Source: Deltaproteobacteria bacterium (GTDB lineage: Bacteria > Myxococcota_A > Polyangia > Polyangiales > Ga0077539). From it: a stretch of 64,000 bases of DNA. Under the pieces are notes generated by a model. It did no database searches. It saw nothing but the letters and a program-made list of their open reading frames with translations, and was not told where the DNA came from. The translations under genes and the position numbers were made by a program. The stretch covers positions 62,001-126,000 of the forward strand of contig JADJAE010000005.1 in assembly GCA_016704445.1 (NCBI GenBank), read 5' to 3'. The first letter of the stretch is position 1, and every line of letters starts with the position of its first letter. Shown one piece after another: positions 38,242 through 47,577 of this stretch.

Positions 38242-38721
38242 CTAGGCGATCGCGACGATCGCGACGATCCGCTCGCGGCCCGCGAGGGTGAGCTCGCACT
38301 CGTCGCCCTCGCTGCGTCCGAGCAGCGCGCGACCGAGCGGCGACTGCGGCGTCACCACGTGCACGCGTCCCTCCGCGAGCACGCTCCCTCCCCCGTGCGG
38401 AGCGACGAAGACCAGGCGCTCCTCGTCGTCCTCGGAGGTGGTCACCAGCGCGCCCACCGCCACGCGCGGAGCGCCAGCCGCCGGGTCGACGGACATCACC
38501 GCCACGTCCGCCACGGCGCGGCGCGCGTCGGCCACGCGCATCGCCTGTCCTCGCGCGAGGTACGACTGCTCGAGGGCGCGGGTGTCCTTGCTGTTCTCGG
38601 GCTTGGCCTCCTCGTGGGTGGCGCCTTCGAGCGCCGACTGATGCGCGCGCTCGAGCTGATCGAGCTCGGCCCGCAGGCGACCGAGCAGCTCTTCGCGGAG
38701 AGAGGGTTTGGCGGGGATCAC
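38242..38721 (-). CDS. GreA/GreB-family transcription elongation factor-like protein
   Basis: 159 residues from a GTG start. Residues 1-78 form an N-terminal helical hairpin like that of GreA/B, and the C-terminal FKBP-like domain carries VTPQSPLGRALLGRSEGDE (about 122-140), the RNA-polymerase-binding signature. The tip reads THEEAKPENSKDTRA instead of the classical GDLKEN(A)EY, so the acidic residues that chelate Mg2+ in the secondary channel differ. It may suppress backtracking or act as a Rnk-like anti-factor. Divergent from murJ with 84 bases between them. Confidence 0.78.
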   Translation of the reverse strand: MIPAKPSLREELLGRLRAELDQLERAHQSALEGATHEEAKPENSKDTRALEQSYLARGQAMRVADARRAVADVAVMSVDPAAGAPRVAVGALVTTSEDDEERLVFVAPHGGGSVLAEGRVHVVTPQSPLGRALLGRSEGDECELTLAGRERIVAIVAIA

Positions 38722-38805
38722 GGCGCGGCAACATACACGACCGCTGCCCCGCTGCTCCCGATTGGCGACGGCGACCGTTCTCCGTTAGGCAGTGGCGTCC
38801 CACCG

Positions 38806-40417
38806 ATGACCGCCGAGCCCACGCCCGCCGCTGCGCCTCCACCCCGCGTGCGCGGCAGCCTCGCGGTGGCGGCGGGCATCCTCGCGAGCCGCGCCGCGGG
38901 CCTCGTGCGCCAGTCGGTGTTCGCGTACTACCTCGGCGGAGGCGCCGGGGCCGACGTGTTCACCGCGGCCTTCCGCATCCCCAACGTGCTCCAGAACCTC
39001 CTCGGCGAGGGGGCCGTGAGCGCGTCGTTCATCCCCGTGTACGCGAGGCTACGCGCCTCCGGTCGATCCCACGAGGCCGTGGCCGTGGCCGCCGCGGTGG
39101 GCACCCTGCTCGCGCTCGTCACCGCCGCGCTCGTCGCGCTCGGGGTGCTGCTGGCGCCGCAGTTCGTCGACCTCATCGCCCCTGGATTCCACGGAGCGCC
39201 GCGTCGAGACCCTCTCGCTGGTGCGCATCTTCTTCCCGGGCATCGGGCTGCTGGTGCTCTCCGCCTGGTGCCTGGGCATCCTCAACAGCCACCGTCGCTT
39301 CTTCCTCCCCTACGCCGTCCCGATGGTGTCGAGCGCCGCGGTGGTGGTCGCGCTGGTCGTCACCGGCCGCGACGCCGGCGGCTTCGCCCTCGCCCGCGCC
39401 GCCGCCTGGGGGACCGTCGCGGGCGCCCTCCTTCAGCTCCTCGTGCAGCTCCCCTCGGCGCTTCGCCTGGTCCCCGGCGCGAGGCCCTCGCTGGGCTTCG
39501 GCTCCCCGGACGTGCGCGCGGTGCTCTCCCGCTTCACCTCCGCGCTCCTCTCCCGGGGCGTCGCTCAGCTCAGCGGGTACATCGACCAGATCCTGGCGAG
39601 CCTGCTGCCCATCGGTGCGGTCGCCACGCTGGGCTACGCGCAGACCCTCAACCTCCTCCCGGTGAGCCTCTTCGGCACCGCCATCTCGGCCTCCGAGCTC
39701 CCGGAGATGGCCTCCGCCACCGGAACCATCGACCAGGTGCACCGCGCCGTGGTCACCCGCCTCGACGCGGGGCTGCGCCGCATCGCCTTCTTCGTGGTCC
39801 CCTCGGCGATGGCCTTCGTGGCGCTGGGCGGCGACATCGCAGGGCTGCTCTACCAGCGCGGGGCCTTCACCCACGCCCAGACCATCGCCGTGTGGGCCAC
39901 CCTCGCGGGCTCCGCCATCGGGCTCCTCGGCCAGACCATGGCGCGGCTCTACACCTCCGCCTTCTACGCCCTCGGCGACACGCGCACCCCCATGCACGTC
40001 GCCGCGCTCCGCCTCCTGCTCACCGGCGCGCTCGGCTACGTCTTCGCCTTCCCCCTGCTGCGGGCGCTCGGCCTCGACGCCTCCTGGGGCACCGTGGGCC
40101 TCAGCGCCTCCGCCGGCGTCGCGGGCTGGATCGAGTACCTCATCCTCCGCGCCTCCCTCCGCCGCCTCGTCGGCCCTCACGGCGTCCCTGGCTTCGTCGT
40201 GGCCCGGCTCTGGTCGATCGCGCTCTCCGCCGCGGGCGCCGCGTGGACGGTACGCCTCCCGCTGCGCGCCCTCCTCGGCGACCGGCCGATGCTGGTCGCC
40301 CCCCCGACGCTGCTGGTCTTCGGCCTCGCCTACCTCGCCTTCGGCGTCTTCGTCGGCGACCCCGAGGCCCTCCGCCTGCGCGAGGGCTGCTCCGAAGGCT
40401 CCGACGCTAGAGGGTGA
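38806..40417 (+). CDS. murJ: Lipid II flippase MurJ (MviN); frameshift at about 39180-39200
   Basis: About 537 residues read at full span. The first part (ATG at 38806) has SLAVAAGILASRAAGLVRQS, FRIPNVLQNLLGEGAVSASF and the first four helices. After LIAP the frame is lost and the protein continues one frame over from about 39193 (DSTERRVETLSLVRIFFPGIG) through helices 5-14 to 40417. One added base in the CCCC run near 39180 joins them. MurJ flips lipid II across the inner membrane and is essential, so a sequencing indel is more likely than loss. The MurJ Arg/Asp core residues are present in both parts. Confidence 0.85.
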
Positions 40418-41243
40418 AGACCTCCCCCTCGCGGCCCGCGCTCACCGGCATCGACGGGCGGCTGCGCGCGACGAGCTCGTCCATCAGCCGCGCGAGGGTG
40501 ACGTCGTCGTGGTCGGGATCATGGTGGAAGACCACCAGCTTACGTGCACGGGTAAGCCTGGCGAACTCGACGGCGCGGTCGAAGGTGCTGTGGCCCCAGC
40601 CCACGCGCTCGTCGTACTGGGCGTCGGTGTACTGGCCGTCGTGGATGAGAAGGTCCGTGTCCTCGGCGAGCGATCCCCCGGAGGTCCAGCCGTCGCGCAG
40701 GAGCGGGCCGCGGACGCCGAGGGCGGGCTCGTGGTCGGGCAGGTAGGTGAGCGCCCGGCCCCCCGCGGTGATGCGGTAGCCCACCGTGGGACCGGGGTGG
40801 CACACCAGCGAGGCGTCGACGGTGAAGGGCCCGATGCGCACGTCCCCGACCGGAACCTCGTGCACCGTGAGCCGACACGGCAGGTCTCGCAGCCGCACCG
40901 GAAAGAGCGGCGGGGACATGTAGCGACCGAGCCGCGAGCGCAGCGACTCCGCCGGCGAGGGCGGGCCCCAGATGTGGACCTCCATGTCCGGCACATAGAG
41001 CGGCGCGAAGAAGCCGAGGCCCTGGATGTGGTCCATGTGCAGGTGCGACAGCAGCACGTCGACCCGCCGGGTGGTGCCCGGGATGGTGCGGCCGAGGTTG
41101 CGGATGCCGGTGCCCGCGTCGAGCACCAGCACGCTGTTGTCGTCGGCCCGCACCTCGACGGCCACGGTGTTGCCCCCGTAGCGCGCGGTCTCCGGGCCCG
41201 GCGTAGGGAGCGATCCTCGGGTGCCCCAGAGAGCAACCTTCAC
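40407..41243 (-). CDS. MBL-fold metallohydrolase
   Basis: 278 residues from a GTG start overlapping the upstream stop (GTGA). It begins with VALWGTRGSLPTPG and has SHLHMDHIQGLGFF near 83 (HxHxDH metal motif), a further Asp/His at LLIHDGQYT and HHDPDHDD near the end. It belongs to the RNase Z/phosphodiesterase-like metallo-beta-lactamase family often paired with sensor domains (cyclic-nucleotide-like phosphodiesterases). Its partner is a PAS protein directly upstream. The reaction is unknown; two metal ions are expected. The end overlaps the convergent murJ end by 11 bases. Confidence 0.82.
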   Translation of the reverse strand: MKVALWGTRGSLPTPGPETARYGGNTVAVEVRADDNSVLVLDAGTGIRNLGRTIPGTTRRVDVLLSHLHMDHIQGLGFFAPLYVPDMEVHIWGPPSPAESLRSRLGRYMSPPLFPVRLRDLPCRLTVHEVPVGDVRIGPFTVDASLVCHPGPTVGYRITAGGRALTYLPDHEPALGVRGPLLRDGWTSGGSLAEDTDLLIHDGQYTDAQYDERVGWGHSTFDRAVEFARLTRARKLVVFHHDPDHDDVTLARLMDELVARSRPSMPVSAGREGEVFTL

Positions 41244-41635
41244 TGAGCCTCCTCCCCCTCCCAGAAGAGCGCCATCGCGCCGAGGACGCGCCCCGCCTGC
41301 CCCACCAGCGGCAGCGCGGTCACCATCAGGTGGCGCCGCGCGCCGTCGAGCCCGGTGATCCAGAACTCCCGGTGCGACGGGTGGCGGGTGCGCAGCGCGA
41401 TGAGGAGCGGGAGCTCGTCCGGAGGCAGCGACGCGCCGTGGGCGTCGGTGGGGGAGAAGAGCGTCGACCACTCGCGGGCCAGCATCTCTCCGGTCTCGTC
41501 GAAGCGGTGCCCCAGCAGCGCCTCCGCCGGGTCGTTGTAGAAGAGCAGGTTGCCCTCCGGATCGACGATGAACGCGGGCGTCGCCAGGTAGCTGGCGAGC
41601 TGACGCGTCAGGATGATCTCCAGTTCCCGCTGCAT
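41240..41635 (-). CDS. Single PAS-domain protein
   Basis: 131 residues, essentially one PAS domain (ATPAFIVDPEGNLLFYNDPAEALLG at about 18-42, later ITGLDGARRHLMVTALPL). There is no output domain. The stop overlaps the MBL hydrolase start, so the two are translated together; the PAS protein may sense a ligand or redox state and control the hydrolase by contact. PAS sub-type and cofactor cannot be read. Confidence 0.8.
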   Translation of the reverse strand: MQRELEIILTRQLASYLATPAFIVDPEGNLLFYNDPAEALLGHRFDETGEMLAREWSTLFSPTDAHGASLPPDELPLLIALRTRHPSHREFWITGLDGARRHLMVTALPLVGQAGRVLGAMALFWEGEEAQ

Positions 41636-41805
41636 ATCGTGGGGGCCCTCCGTGGTCGGCGATCGTAGTCACCAACGCTCGGTCGTGTCGACGATCACGA
41701 CCTCTTCTCACCGCAGCGCGCAAGGCCCACCGGTGCGCCGCTCCTTCCCATCCGCGACCACGGGGGTACTGTGTCCGCGGCCAACATGAGACGAGAGAGC
41801 GCCCG

Positions 41806-42780
41806 ATGAAGCGCGACGCACGCCTTTGGAGGCTGTCTGGCGAGCACCACCACGCGCTGGTGCTGGCCCGTGAGCTCTCCCGCCACGTGGCCTCCCACGC
41901 GGCCGACGCCCCGGTGGTGCGCGACCTCCGAGGGCGCTTCGACCGCGAGCTGGAGCCCCACTTCCGGGTGGAGGAGACCATCCTGCTGCCCGCCCTCCGG
42001 GCGCTCGGAGACCACGCGCTCGCGGCCCGGATCGAGGCCGACCACTCGGCGCTGAGGGCGCACCTCGCCGCCGCCGAGCGAGGCGACGCGGGCCACCTGG
42101 GCCTCTTCGCAGAGCGCCTCGTGGAGCACGTGCGCTTCGAGGAGCGCGAGCTCTTCCCCCGCTGCGAGGCCCTCCTCCCCGACGCCGTGCTCGACGCGGT
42201 CGACGGCGCCTCCGCCCCGCGCGCCCTGCTCGCGGGGATCTTCGTCGGCGGCGCCTCGACCCGCTTCGGCGGCCGGCCGAAGGGGCTGCTCGACGCCCCA
42301 GCAGGAGGGACGATCCTCGACGGGCTGCGAGGCCACCTCGAGTCCCTCTCGATCCCGTGGGTGCTGGTGGGGCGGCGGGCCGAGTACGCCGGGCTCGCCG
42401 CGGAGACGCTCGACGACTCGCCCCCTGGAATCGGTCCGCTCGGAGGGCTGCTGCCCCTGCTCCGTCGGGCGGGCGATGGCCACGCGCTCGCCATCGCCTG
42501 CGACATGCCATTCGTGTCCCGCGAGCTCATCGCTCGCCTCGCCGGAGCGGTCACCGAGGCCCCCGCGATCGCCCCCCGGCGCAACGGCCGCTGGGAGCCG
42601 ATGTTCGCCCGCTACGACGCGCGGCGCGCGCTCCCCCTCGCCGAGGGTCGCGCCGAGGCAGGACGGCGCTCGGTCCAGGGGTTGCTCGACGAGCTGGGAG
42701 CGTCGGAGCTGATGCTCTCGACGGACGAGCAGCAGATGCTCGATGACTGGGACACACCAGAAGACATGGAGCGACGATGA
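41806..42780 (+). CDS. Hemerythrin-like HHE domain fused to a MobA-type nucleotidyltransferase
   Basis: 324 residues. Residues 1-130 form a four-helix HHE cation-binding domain with the metal set H (LSGEHHH), H..E (EPHFRVEE), H (EADH) and H..E (VEHVRFEERE), which should hold a di-iron site. Residues 142-324 follow the MobA pattern: LAGIFVGGASTRFGGRPKGLL (NTP loop, LAGGxSxRMGxDK), then GPLGGLL and the catalytic CDMPF near 229. MobA attaches GMP to molybdenum cofactor. The LAGG motif is altered (FVGG), so the real substrate may differ. ATGA overlap with the next gene. Confidence 0.82.
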   Translation: MKRDARLWRLSGEHHHALVLARELSRHVASHAADAPVVRDLRGRFDRELEPHFRVEETILLPALRALGDHALAARIEADHSALRAHLAAAERGDAGHLGLFAERLVEHVRFEERELFPRCEALLPDAVLDAVDGASAPRALLAGIFVGGASTRFGGRPKGLLDAPAGGTILDGLRGHLESLSIPWVLVGRRAEYAGLAAETLDDSPPGIGPLGGLLPLLRRAGDGHALAIACDMPFVSRELIARLAGAVTEAPAIAPRRNGRWEPMFARYDARRALPLAEGRAEAGRRSVQGLLDELGASELMLSTDEQQMLDDWDTPEDMERR

Positions 42781-43148
42781 AGCTGAGGGTTCGCGGAAAT
42801 TCCCTGCGGTTGCGACTCTCCCGAAGCGAGGTGGAGACCTTCGACCACGTCGGGCGGGTGGAGGAGGCCGTGCGCTTCGGCCCGGGCGCGCAGTTCGTCT
42901 ACGCGATGGAGCGGACGCCCGATGGAGCGCTCTCCGCGAGGCTGGAAGGAGCGCTGGTGACGGTGTCGATCCCCGCCGCGCTCGCCGACTCGTGGTGCCG
43001 CACCGAGCAGGTGGGGCTCGAGGCCGATCAGCCGACGGGCGACGGACAGACCCTGCGCATCCTCATCGAGAAGGACTTCACCTGCCTGAAGACCCGGAGC
43101 GGCGAGGACGAGAGCGACGCCTTCCCCAACCCGCACGACCATTGCTGA
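42777..43148 (+). CDS. DUF7009-family protein
   Basis: 123 residues with an ATGA overlap with the hemerythrin-MobA gene. The start MKLRVRGNSLRLRLSRSEV is typical of small proteins annotated as DUF7009, and the end carries DFTCLKTRSGEDESDAFPNP. No signal peptide or known active site. The gene is usually seen beside molybdenum-cofactor or hemerythrin genes, in line with its place here; function remains unknown. Confidence 0.7.
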   Translation: MKLRVRGNSLRLRLSRSEVETFDHVGRVEEAVRFGPGAQFVYAMERTPDGALSARLEGALVTVSIPAALADSWCRTEQVGLEADQPTGDGQTLRILIEKDFTCLKTRSGEDESDAFPNPHDHC

Positions 43149-43210
43149 TGGCCCCGTGAAGTTGCTGCACGGCGAGCGCAGCTTCTGCGTCGCCGCGCGG
43201 CAGCGACTGG

Positions 43211-43603
43211 CTACGCGCCCACGCGGTCGATCAGCCGATCGAGCTCCCTGGTGAGCTCTGCGTAGACCAGCGGCTTGGAGAGGATGACCGTGGGGACATC
43301 GGCGCGCGACCCGATGCGAGCGATGACCTCGGGGTAGCTGGTGACCATCACGATGCTGAGGTTGGGATATAGCTTCCGGCCGTAGGTCGCGACCTCCAGC
43401 CCGTCGGCCCGGGGCAGGCGGTAGTCGGTGATGAGCACGTCCGGCGTCGGAGCGCGCGCCAGCCGGTTCATCGCCGCCTCGCCGTCCAGCACCACCTCGA
43501 CCTCGTAGCCGTCCTCGCGCAGCAGCTGCGCCAGCGTGCGACCGGCCGACACGTCATCCTCGACCACAAGCACGCTGCACTTCGAGGTCGGGACCGTGGA
43601 CAT
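43211..43603 (-). CDS. Single-domain response regulator (receiver only)
   Basis: 130 residues forming one REC domain: acidic pair LVVEDD (about 11-16), phospho-Asp in VLITDYRLP near 58, Thr/Ser in VMVTS near 87 and Lys in ILSKPL near 107. No output domain follows. It lies 38 bases after the NtrC-type regulator on the same strand and may act as a phosphate sink or second target of the same kinase. Confidence 0.88.
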   Translation of the reverse strand: MSTVPTSKCSVLVVEDDVSAGRTLAQLLREDGYEVEVVLDGEAAMNRLARAPTPDVLITDYRLPRADGLEVATYGRKLYPNLSIVMVTSYPEVIARIGSRADVPTVILSKPLVYAELTRELDRLIDRVGA

Positions 43604-43641
43604 GAGCGCCGTTGGTTCAAGCGACGTGCCGCCACGCGAGC

Positions 43642-45024
43642 TCAGCCCGGCTTGCGCTCCCTCGGGGTCGCGCGCCCGAACTCATGGAGGCGGTACTGGA
43701 TCGTGCGGATGCTCAGGTCGAGCATCTCCGCCGCGCGCGCCGTGGAGCCGCCGACGGCGTCGAGCGTGGCCTCGATCGCGTGCCGCTCGATCTCCGCCAT
43801 CGTCGACCCGGGGATCTGGATCCCCTGGCGCCCGGCCGAAGACACCTCGATGGGCAGGTCGTCCTCGTCGATGAGGGTGCCCTCCGCGAGCACGGTGGCG
43901 CGCTCGACGGCGTTCTCCAGCTCCCGCACGTTGCCCGGCCAGCGGTGCGCCAGCATCTTCGCCAGCGCCCGGTCGGAGAAGCCCTCCAGCAGCTTGTCGT
44001 TCTCCTTGGAGAAGCGATCGAGGAAGTGCCGCGCCAGCGTCAGCACGTCGTTCTCCCGCACCCTCAGGGGCGGCATGTCGACGTGCACCACGTTCAGTCG
44101 GTAGAAGAGGTCCTCGCGGAAGCGACCGGACTCGACCTCGGCGGAGAGGTCCTTGTTGGTGGCCGCGATCAGCCGCACGTCGACCTTCACCGGCTCGTTG
44201 CCGCCCACCCGCTCGAAGGTGCGCTCCTGCAGCACCCGCAGCAGCTTCACCTGGATCGACAGCGGGATCTCCCCGATCTCATCGAGGAAGAGCGTTCCCC
44301 CGTTGGCCTGCTCGAAGCGCCCCACGCGGCGGCGGTCGGCCCCGGTGAAGCTCCCCTTCTCGTGCCCGAAGAGCTCGCTCTCCAGCAGCGTCTCGGCGAG
44401 CGCCGCGCAGTGCAGCGTCACGAAGGCCTTGCCCACGCGAGGCCCCTTGGCGTGGATCGCCCGGGCCAGCTCCCCCTTGCCCGTCCCGCTCTCCCCGGTG
44501 ATGAGCACCGTGGCCCTCGCGGGCGCGATCTGCGCGGCGACCTTGTAGACCTTCTGCATCGCGGGCGAAGCGCCCACCATGCCCTCCAGGCCGCGCGCGT
44601 CGCGCTCCCGGAGCTGACGCCGTAGCTGGTCGGCCTCGGCCCGCACGTCGCGGTTCTCGATCGCCCGGTCGATCGCGACCTGCAGCTCGTCGAAGTCCAC
44701 CGGCTTGACCAGGTAGTGCTCGGCCCCCTGGCGCATCGCCGCCACCGCGGAGCCCACGTCGCCGAAGGCCGTCACCACGATCACCGGCAGCCCGGGCCAC
44801 TGGGTGCGCAGCCGCTCCATCAGGGCCATGCCGTCCATCCGCGGCATCTTCAGGTCGGTCACCACCACGTCGGGCGGCTGCTCGGCCGCGCGCTCCAGCG
44901 CCGCGAGGCCGTCCGCCGCGGCGTCGACCGCGTAGCCCTCCAACCGGAGCAGCTTCTCGAGCCCCGAGCGAGCCCCCTCCTCGTCATCGACCACCAGCAC
45001 TCGAACCTTGGGCGTGGGACTCAC
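43642..45024 (-). CDS. Sigma-54-dependent NtrC-family response regulator
   Basis: 460 residues. Receiver domain at 1-120 (VVDDEEG, phospho-Asp in VVTDLKMP near 57, Lys in LVKPVD). The AAA+ domain has Walker A GESGTGKGELARA near 171, the sigma-54 contact loop GSFTGA (GAFTGA variant), Walker B GGTLFLDEIGEIP near 236 and RLIAATNKD. A Fis-type helix-turn-helix ends the protein (ARAAEMLDLSIRTIQYRLHEF). It should activate sigma-54 promoters when phosphorylated. Its GTG start overlaps the stop of the globin kinase. A likely target is the sigma-54 promoter in front of ccoN, 2.6 kb away. Confidence 0.93.
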   Translation of the reverse strand: MSPTPKVRVLVVDDEEGARSGLEKLLRLEGYAVDAAADGLAALERAAEQPPDVVVTDLKMPRMDGMALMERLRTQWPGLPVIVVTAFGDVGSAVAAMRQGAEHYLVKPVDFDELQVAIDRAIENRDVRAEADQLRRQLRERDARGLEGMVGASPAMQKVYKVAAQIAPARATVLITGESGTGKGELARAIHAKGPRVGKAFVTLHCAALAETLLESELFGHEKGSFTGADRRRVGRFEQANGGTLFLDEIGEIPLSIQVKLLRVLQERTFERVGGNEPVKVDVRLIAATNKDLSAEVESGRFREDLFYRLNVVHVDMPPLRVRENDVLTLARHFLDRFSKENDKLLEGFSDRALAKMLAHRWPGNVRELENAVERATVLAEGTLIDEDDLPIEVSSAGRQGIQIPGSTMAEIERHAIEATLDAVGGSTARAAEMLDLSIRTIQYRLHEFGRATPRERKPG

Positions 45025-46634
45025 GGAACCTCCGAAGCGCCGCTCCCGACGGGGAGCACGACGCGAAAGACAGTGCGACCAGGGTGGCTGTCAACCTCGA
45101 CCGATCCGCCATGGTCGGTCACCACCCGGTGGACGATGGCGAGCCCGAGGCCGGTGCCCTGGGACTTTGTCGAGTAGAAGGCGTCGAAGATCGGAGCCTC
45201 TGGAGAGGGCAGCCCCGGTCCGTCGTCCTCGACCTCCAGCAGCACGCTCCTCGGCTGGCGCCTGAGGCGCAGCACCACCCGCCCCCCGCCCACGCTCTCG
45301 ACCGCGTCGATGGCGTTGCGTAGGAGGTTCAGCAGCAGCTGCTCGATCTTGTCGGCGTCGATCTCGGCCACGAGGTCGGTGCTGGTGAGGTCGGTCACGA
45401 GCGTCGCCTTGACGCGGCTCGCGTCGTCGGCCACCACCGCGGCGGCCCGGCTGCAGAGCGCCTGGAGCGAGGCGGGCTTGCGGTTGGGCGGCGCGGGCCG
45501 GGCGAACACGAGGAAGTCCCGCACCAGCAAGGACAGCCGCTGGATCTCTCCTCCGATGAAGCGCGTGGTCTCCAGCGCGTCGTCGCTGCCCGACGAGCGC
45601 TTCAGCGCCCGCTCCAGGTAGGTGACGTGGAGCAGCGCGCCGTTCAGGGGGTTGCGAATCTCGTGGGCGAGCCCCGCCGCCAGCGTGCCCACGGCGGCCA
45701 GGCGCTCGCTCTGGCGCGTGCGCTCCTGCAGCGCCCGCTCCTCGGTGACGTCCTGCCCGATCGCGTAGAGGGCCACGGGCTCGTCCGCGGTCGGCGCCGC
45801 GTACGCGAGCTGCCAGCGCACCACGCGCTCCCTCCCTGTCCGCGCCCGCACCGGAACCTCCCAGACCTCCTTTACCGGGGTCAGGCCCGAGGCCGCCTCC
45901 AGCAGCCGCGCGCCCTCCTCCGCGCGAAGCGACTCCGGGAGCATCAGCTCCGCGAAGGGCTGCCCCAGCGCCTCGTCCCGGGCGTACCCGCTCACCCGCT
46001 CGGCCTCGTTGTTGAAGAGCGCGATGCACCCGGTGGCGTCGATGCCCACGACCAGCACCCGGGCGAGCTCCACGGCGCTGGCGTAGCGGTGCTCGCTGCG
46101 GGCGAGCTCACGCCGCAGGCGCTCGTTCTCCACGCGCTCGACGCGCTGGATGCGAGTGACGAGGTCGTCCCGATAGGTCTCCAGCATGATCGCCAGCTCC
46201 AGGTCGAGGATGCGAGCGAGCGCGCCACGCACCGCGCTCGAATCCTCCACGGGAAGCTCGTCCACGATGCCATGAAACGCCGTTCGTATGAGCGACATCG
46301 CGGTGAACATATACCGCTGAGGCAGCCCGATCTTCACGTGAACGCGGCCGATCTTGGCCCGCTCGGCGTAGTACGACTCGTCGTGTGGGCCCTGGCAGAG
46401 GCGCTCCATCCAGCGCACCATCGACTGCCGCAGCCGCTCGATCTGCGCCTCGCCCGTGAAGACCGCGTGGGCCTTCTCGTGCTCGCGGGTGCGGTCGTAG
46501 AACTCCAGGGCGATCCTCGGGAAGTGCTCCCGGGCCCTCTCGCCGAAGCGAGCGAGCGCGAGCGCATCCTCCTCCGTGAAGCGCACGTAACGCTTCATCT
46601 CCGCGAAGAGCGTCTCTTGCGTTGGTTCGTTCAT
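45021..46634 (-). CDS. Globin-coupled PAS sensor histidine kinase
   Basis: 537 residues from the ATG at 46634, which has CAGGG 5-9 bases upstream (another Met 24 bases earlier is possible). Residues 5-160 are a protoglobin/globin sensor domain; the likely proximal haem His is in GRVHVKIGLPQRYM near 100. A PAS domain follows (about 185-310). The kinase core has HEIRNPLNGAL (phospho-His, near 330), N-box LNLLRNAIDAVE, DDGPGLP and GTGLGLAIVH. No membrane helix. It probably senses O2 or NO and controls the overlapping NtrC-type regulator. Confidence 0.9.
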   Translation of the reverse strand: MNEPTQETLFAEMKRYVRFTEEDALALARFGERAREHFPRIALEFYDRTREHEKAHAVFTGEAQIERLRQSMVRWMERLCQGPHDESYYAERAKIGRVHVKIGLPQRYMFTAMSLIRTAFHGIVDELPVEDSSAVRGALARILDLELAIMLETYRDDLVTRIQRVERVENERLRRELARSEHRYASAVELARVLVVGIDATGCIALFNNEAERVSGYARDEALGQPFAELMLPESLRAEEGARLLEAASGLTPVKEVWEVPVRARTGRERVVRWQLAYAAPTADEPVALYAIGQDVTEERALQERTRQSERLAAVGTLAAGLAHEIRNPLNGALLHVTYLERALKRSSGSDDALETTRFIGGEIQRLSLLVRDFLVFARPAPPNRKPASLQALCSRAAAVVADDASRVKATLVTDLTSTDLVAEIDADKIEQLLLNLLRNAIDAVESVGGGRVVLRLRRQPRSVLLEVEDDGPGLPSPEAPIFDAFYSTKSQGTGLGLAIVHRVVTDHGGSVEVDSHPGRTVFRVVLPVGSGASEVP

Positions 46635-46773
46635 CGGGACCCTGGAAGGCGGCGGCACGCTAGCACGGGGCGGTCCTCAGCAAGGCGGGAGCCGACGCCC
46701 CCTCGGGCTTCGTCAGCAGGCCTGACCGACGACGCTCGCGCGCAGTCTCTGCGCCCGGCATGCAGCCACTGCG

Positions 46774-47460
46774 TCAGCTCGACGCCCTGGCCGCCGTCGT
46801 TCCATGGCAGTGGCACTGCTTCTCTGGCATCACCCACGGCCGCGCCGCGACCCAGCACGCCGCGACCAGCAGCACAGCAGCCCCGACCCTCCTTCGCGTG
46901 GGGGTGGCGGCGCGGTTCAGCACCGTGCGTAGCCCCGTTGCTGGCAGCACCACCGCGAGCAGCCCCGGAGCGCTCGCCCCGGCAAACACCGCCATCGCCA
47001 TCGCCCCGCCCCACCACGACCCGGCGCTCGCCGCGATCAGCAGCCCCGACGCCAGCGCTCCGCAGGGGAGCAGTCCCGTGACGAGGCCCATCACCGCAGC
47101 CGGTACGCGCACCTTCGGCTGCGAGCGTCGCAGCGTCACCAGCGCGGCTGGACGCCCCGCCCGCAACACCCTCCAGGCCGCGAGCGCGAGCCCCGCCGCC
47201 AGCGCCAGCGAGACGAAGCGCTGCACCCCCTCGCCGCGCAGCACCCGCACCAGACCGGAGCCGAGCGCGCCCGCGATGGCCCCGGTGACCATGTAGGAAA
47301 CGAGCCTCCCCAGGCCGTAGCGAGCGCCTGCGCGCAGGCTTTCGTCCCGGCTGGGCGCGTCGCAGGCGGCCAGCGCGAGCGGACCGCACATCGCCGCGCA
47401 GTGAGGGGCCGAGACCAGCCCGGCGGCGGCGGCAGCGAGGAGGGCGGCAGCGACGGTCAT
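46774..47460 (-). CDS. TauE/SafE-like membrane protein linked to cbb3 oxidase genes
   Basis: 228 residues from the ATG at 47460. Six or so hydrophobic helices; the N-terminal SAPHCAAMCGPLA (GxxHCxxMCG) and LLPCGALASG repeat are landmarks of the CcoS/CcoI-associated SafE-like proteins (HupE/UreJ_2 type). Such genes often sit beside ccoNOQP and help copper delivery or oxidase assembly. It is divergent from ccoN, with 270 bases and the sigma-54 promoter between them. The C-terminus has a Cys/His motif (KQCHCHGT) that could bind copper. Confidence 0.75.
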   Translation of the reverse strand: MTVAAALLAAAAAGLVSAPHCAAMCGPLALAACDAPSRDESLRAGARYGLGRLVSYMVTGAIAGALGSGLVRVLRGEGVQRFVSLALAAGLALAAWRVLRAGRPAALVTLRRSQPKVRVPAAVMGLVTGLLPCGALASGLLIAASAGSWWGGAMAMAVFAGASAPGLLAVVLPATGLRTVLNRAATPTRRRVGAAVLLVAACWVAARPWVMPEKQCHCHGTTAARASS

Positions 47461-47526
47461 GACCCGGGCCTCCGCGCAACCGGCGTGCCGCCATGCGGTC
47501 GGCGGATCCGGCGCAGACACTGCACC

Positions 47527-47549
47527 GGCCACGCAGCCGCTGCGCGGCC
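47527..47549. promoter_or_regulatory. Inverted repeat upstream of the ccoN sigma-54 promoter, possible activator site
   Basis: GGCCACGCAG and CTGCGCGGCC form a dyad with 9 of 10 pairs and a 3-base centre. It is centred 66 bases upstream of the expected start site of the sigma-54 promoter, a reasonable position for an NtrC-type activator site. In such GC-rich DNA dyads arise by chance, so this is tentative. Confidence 0.4.
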
Positions 47550-47577
47550 AGCGTCCTTTTGGAGCGGAAGCATCGCG

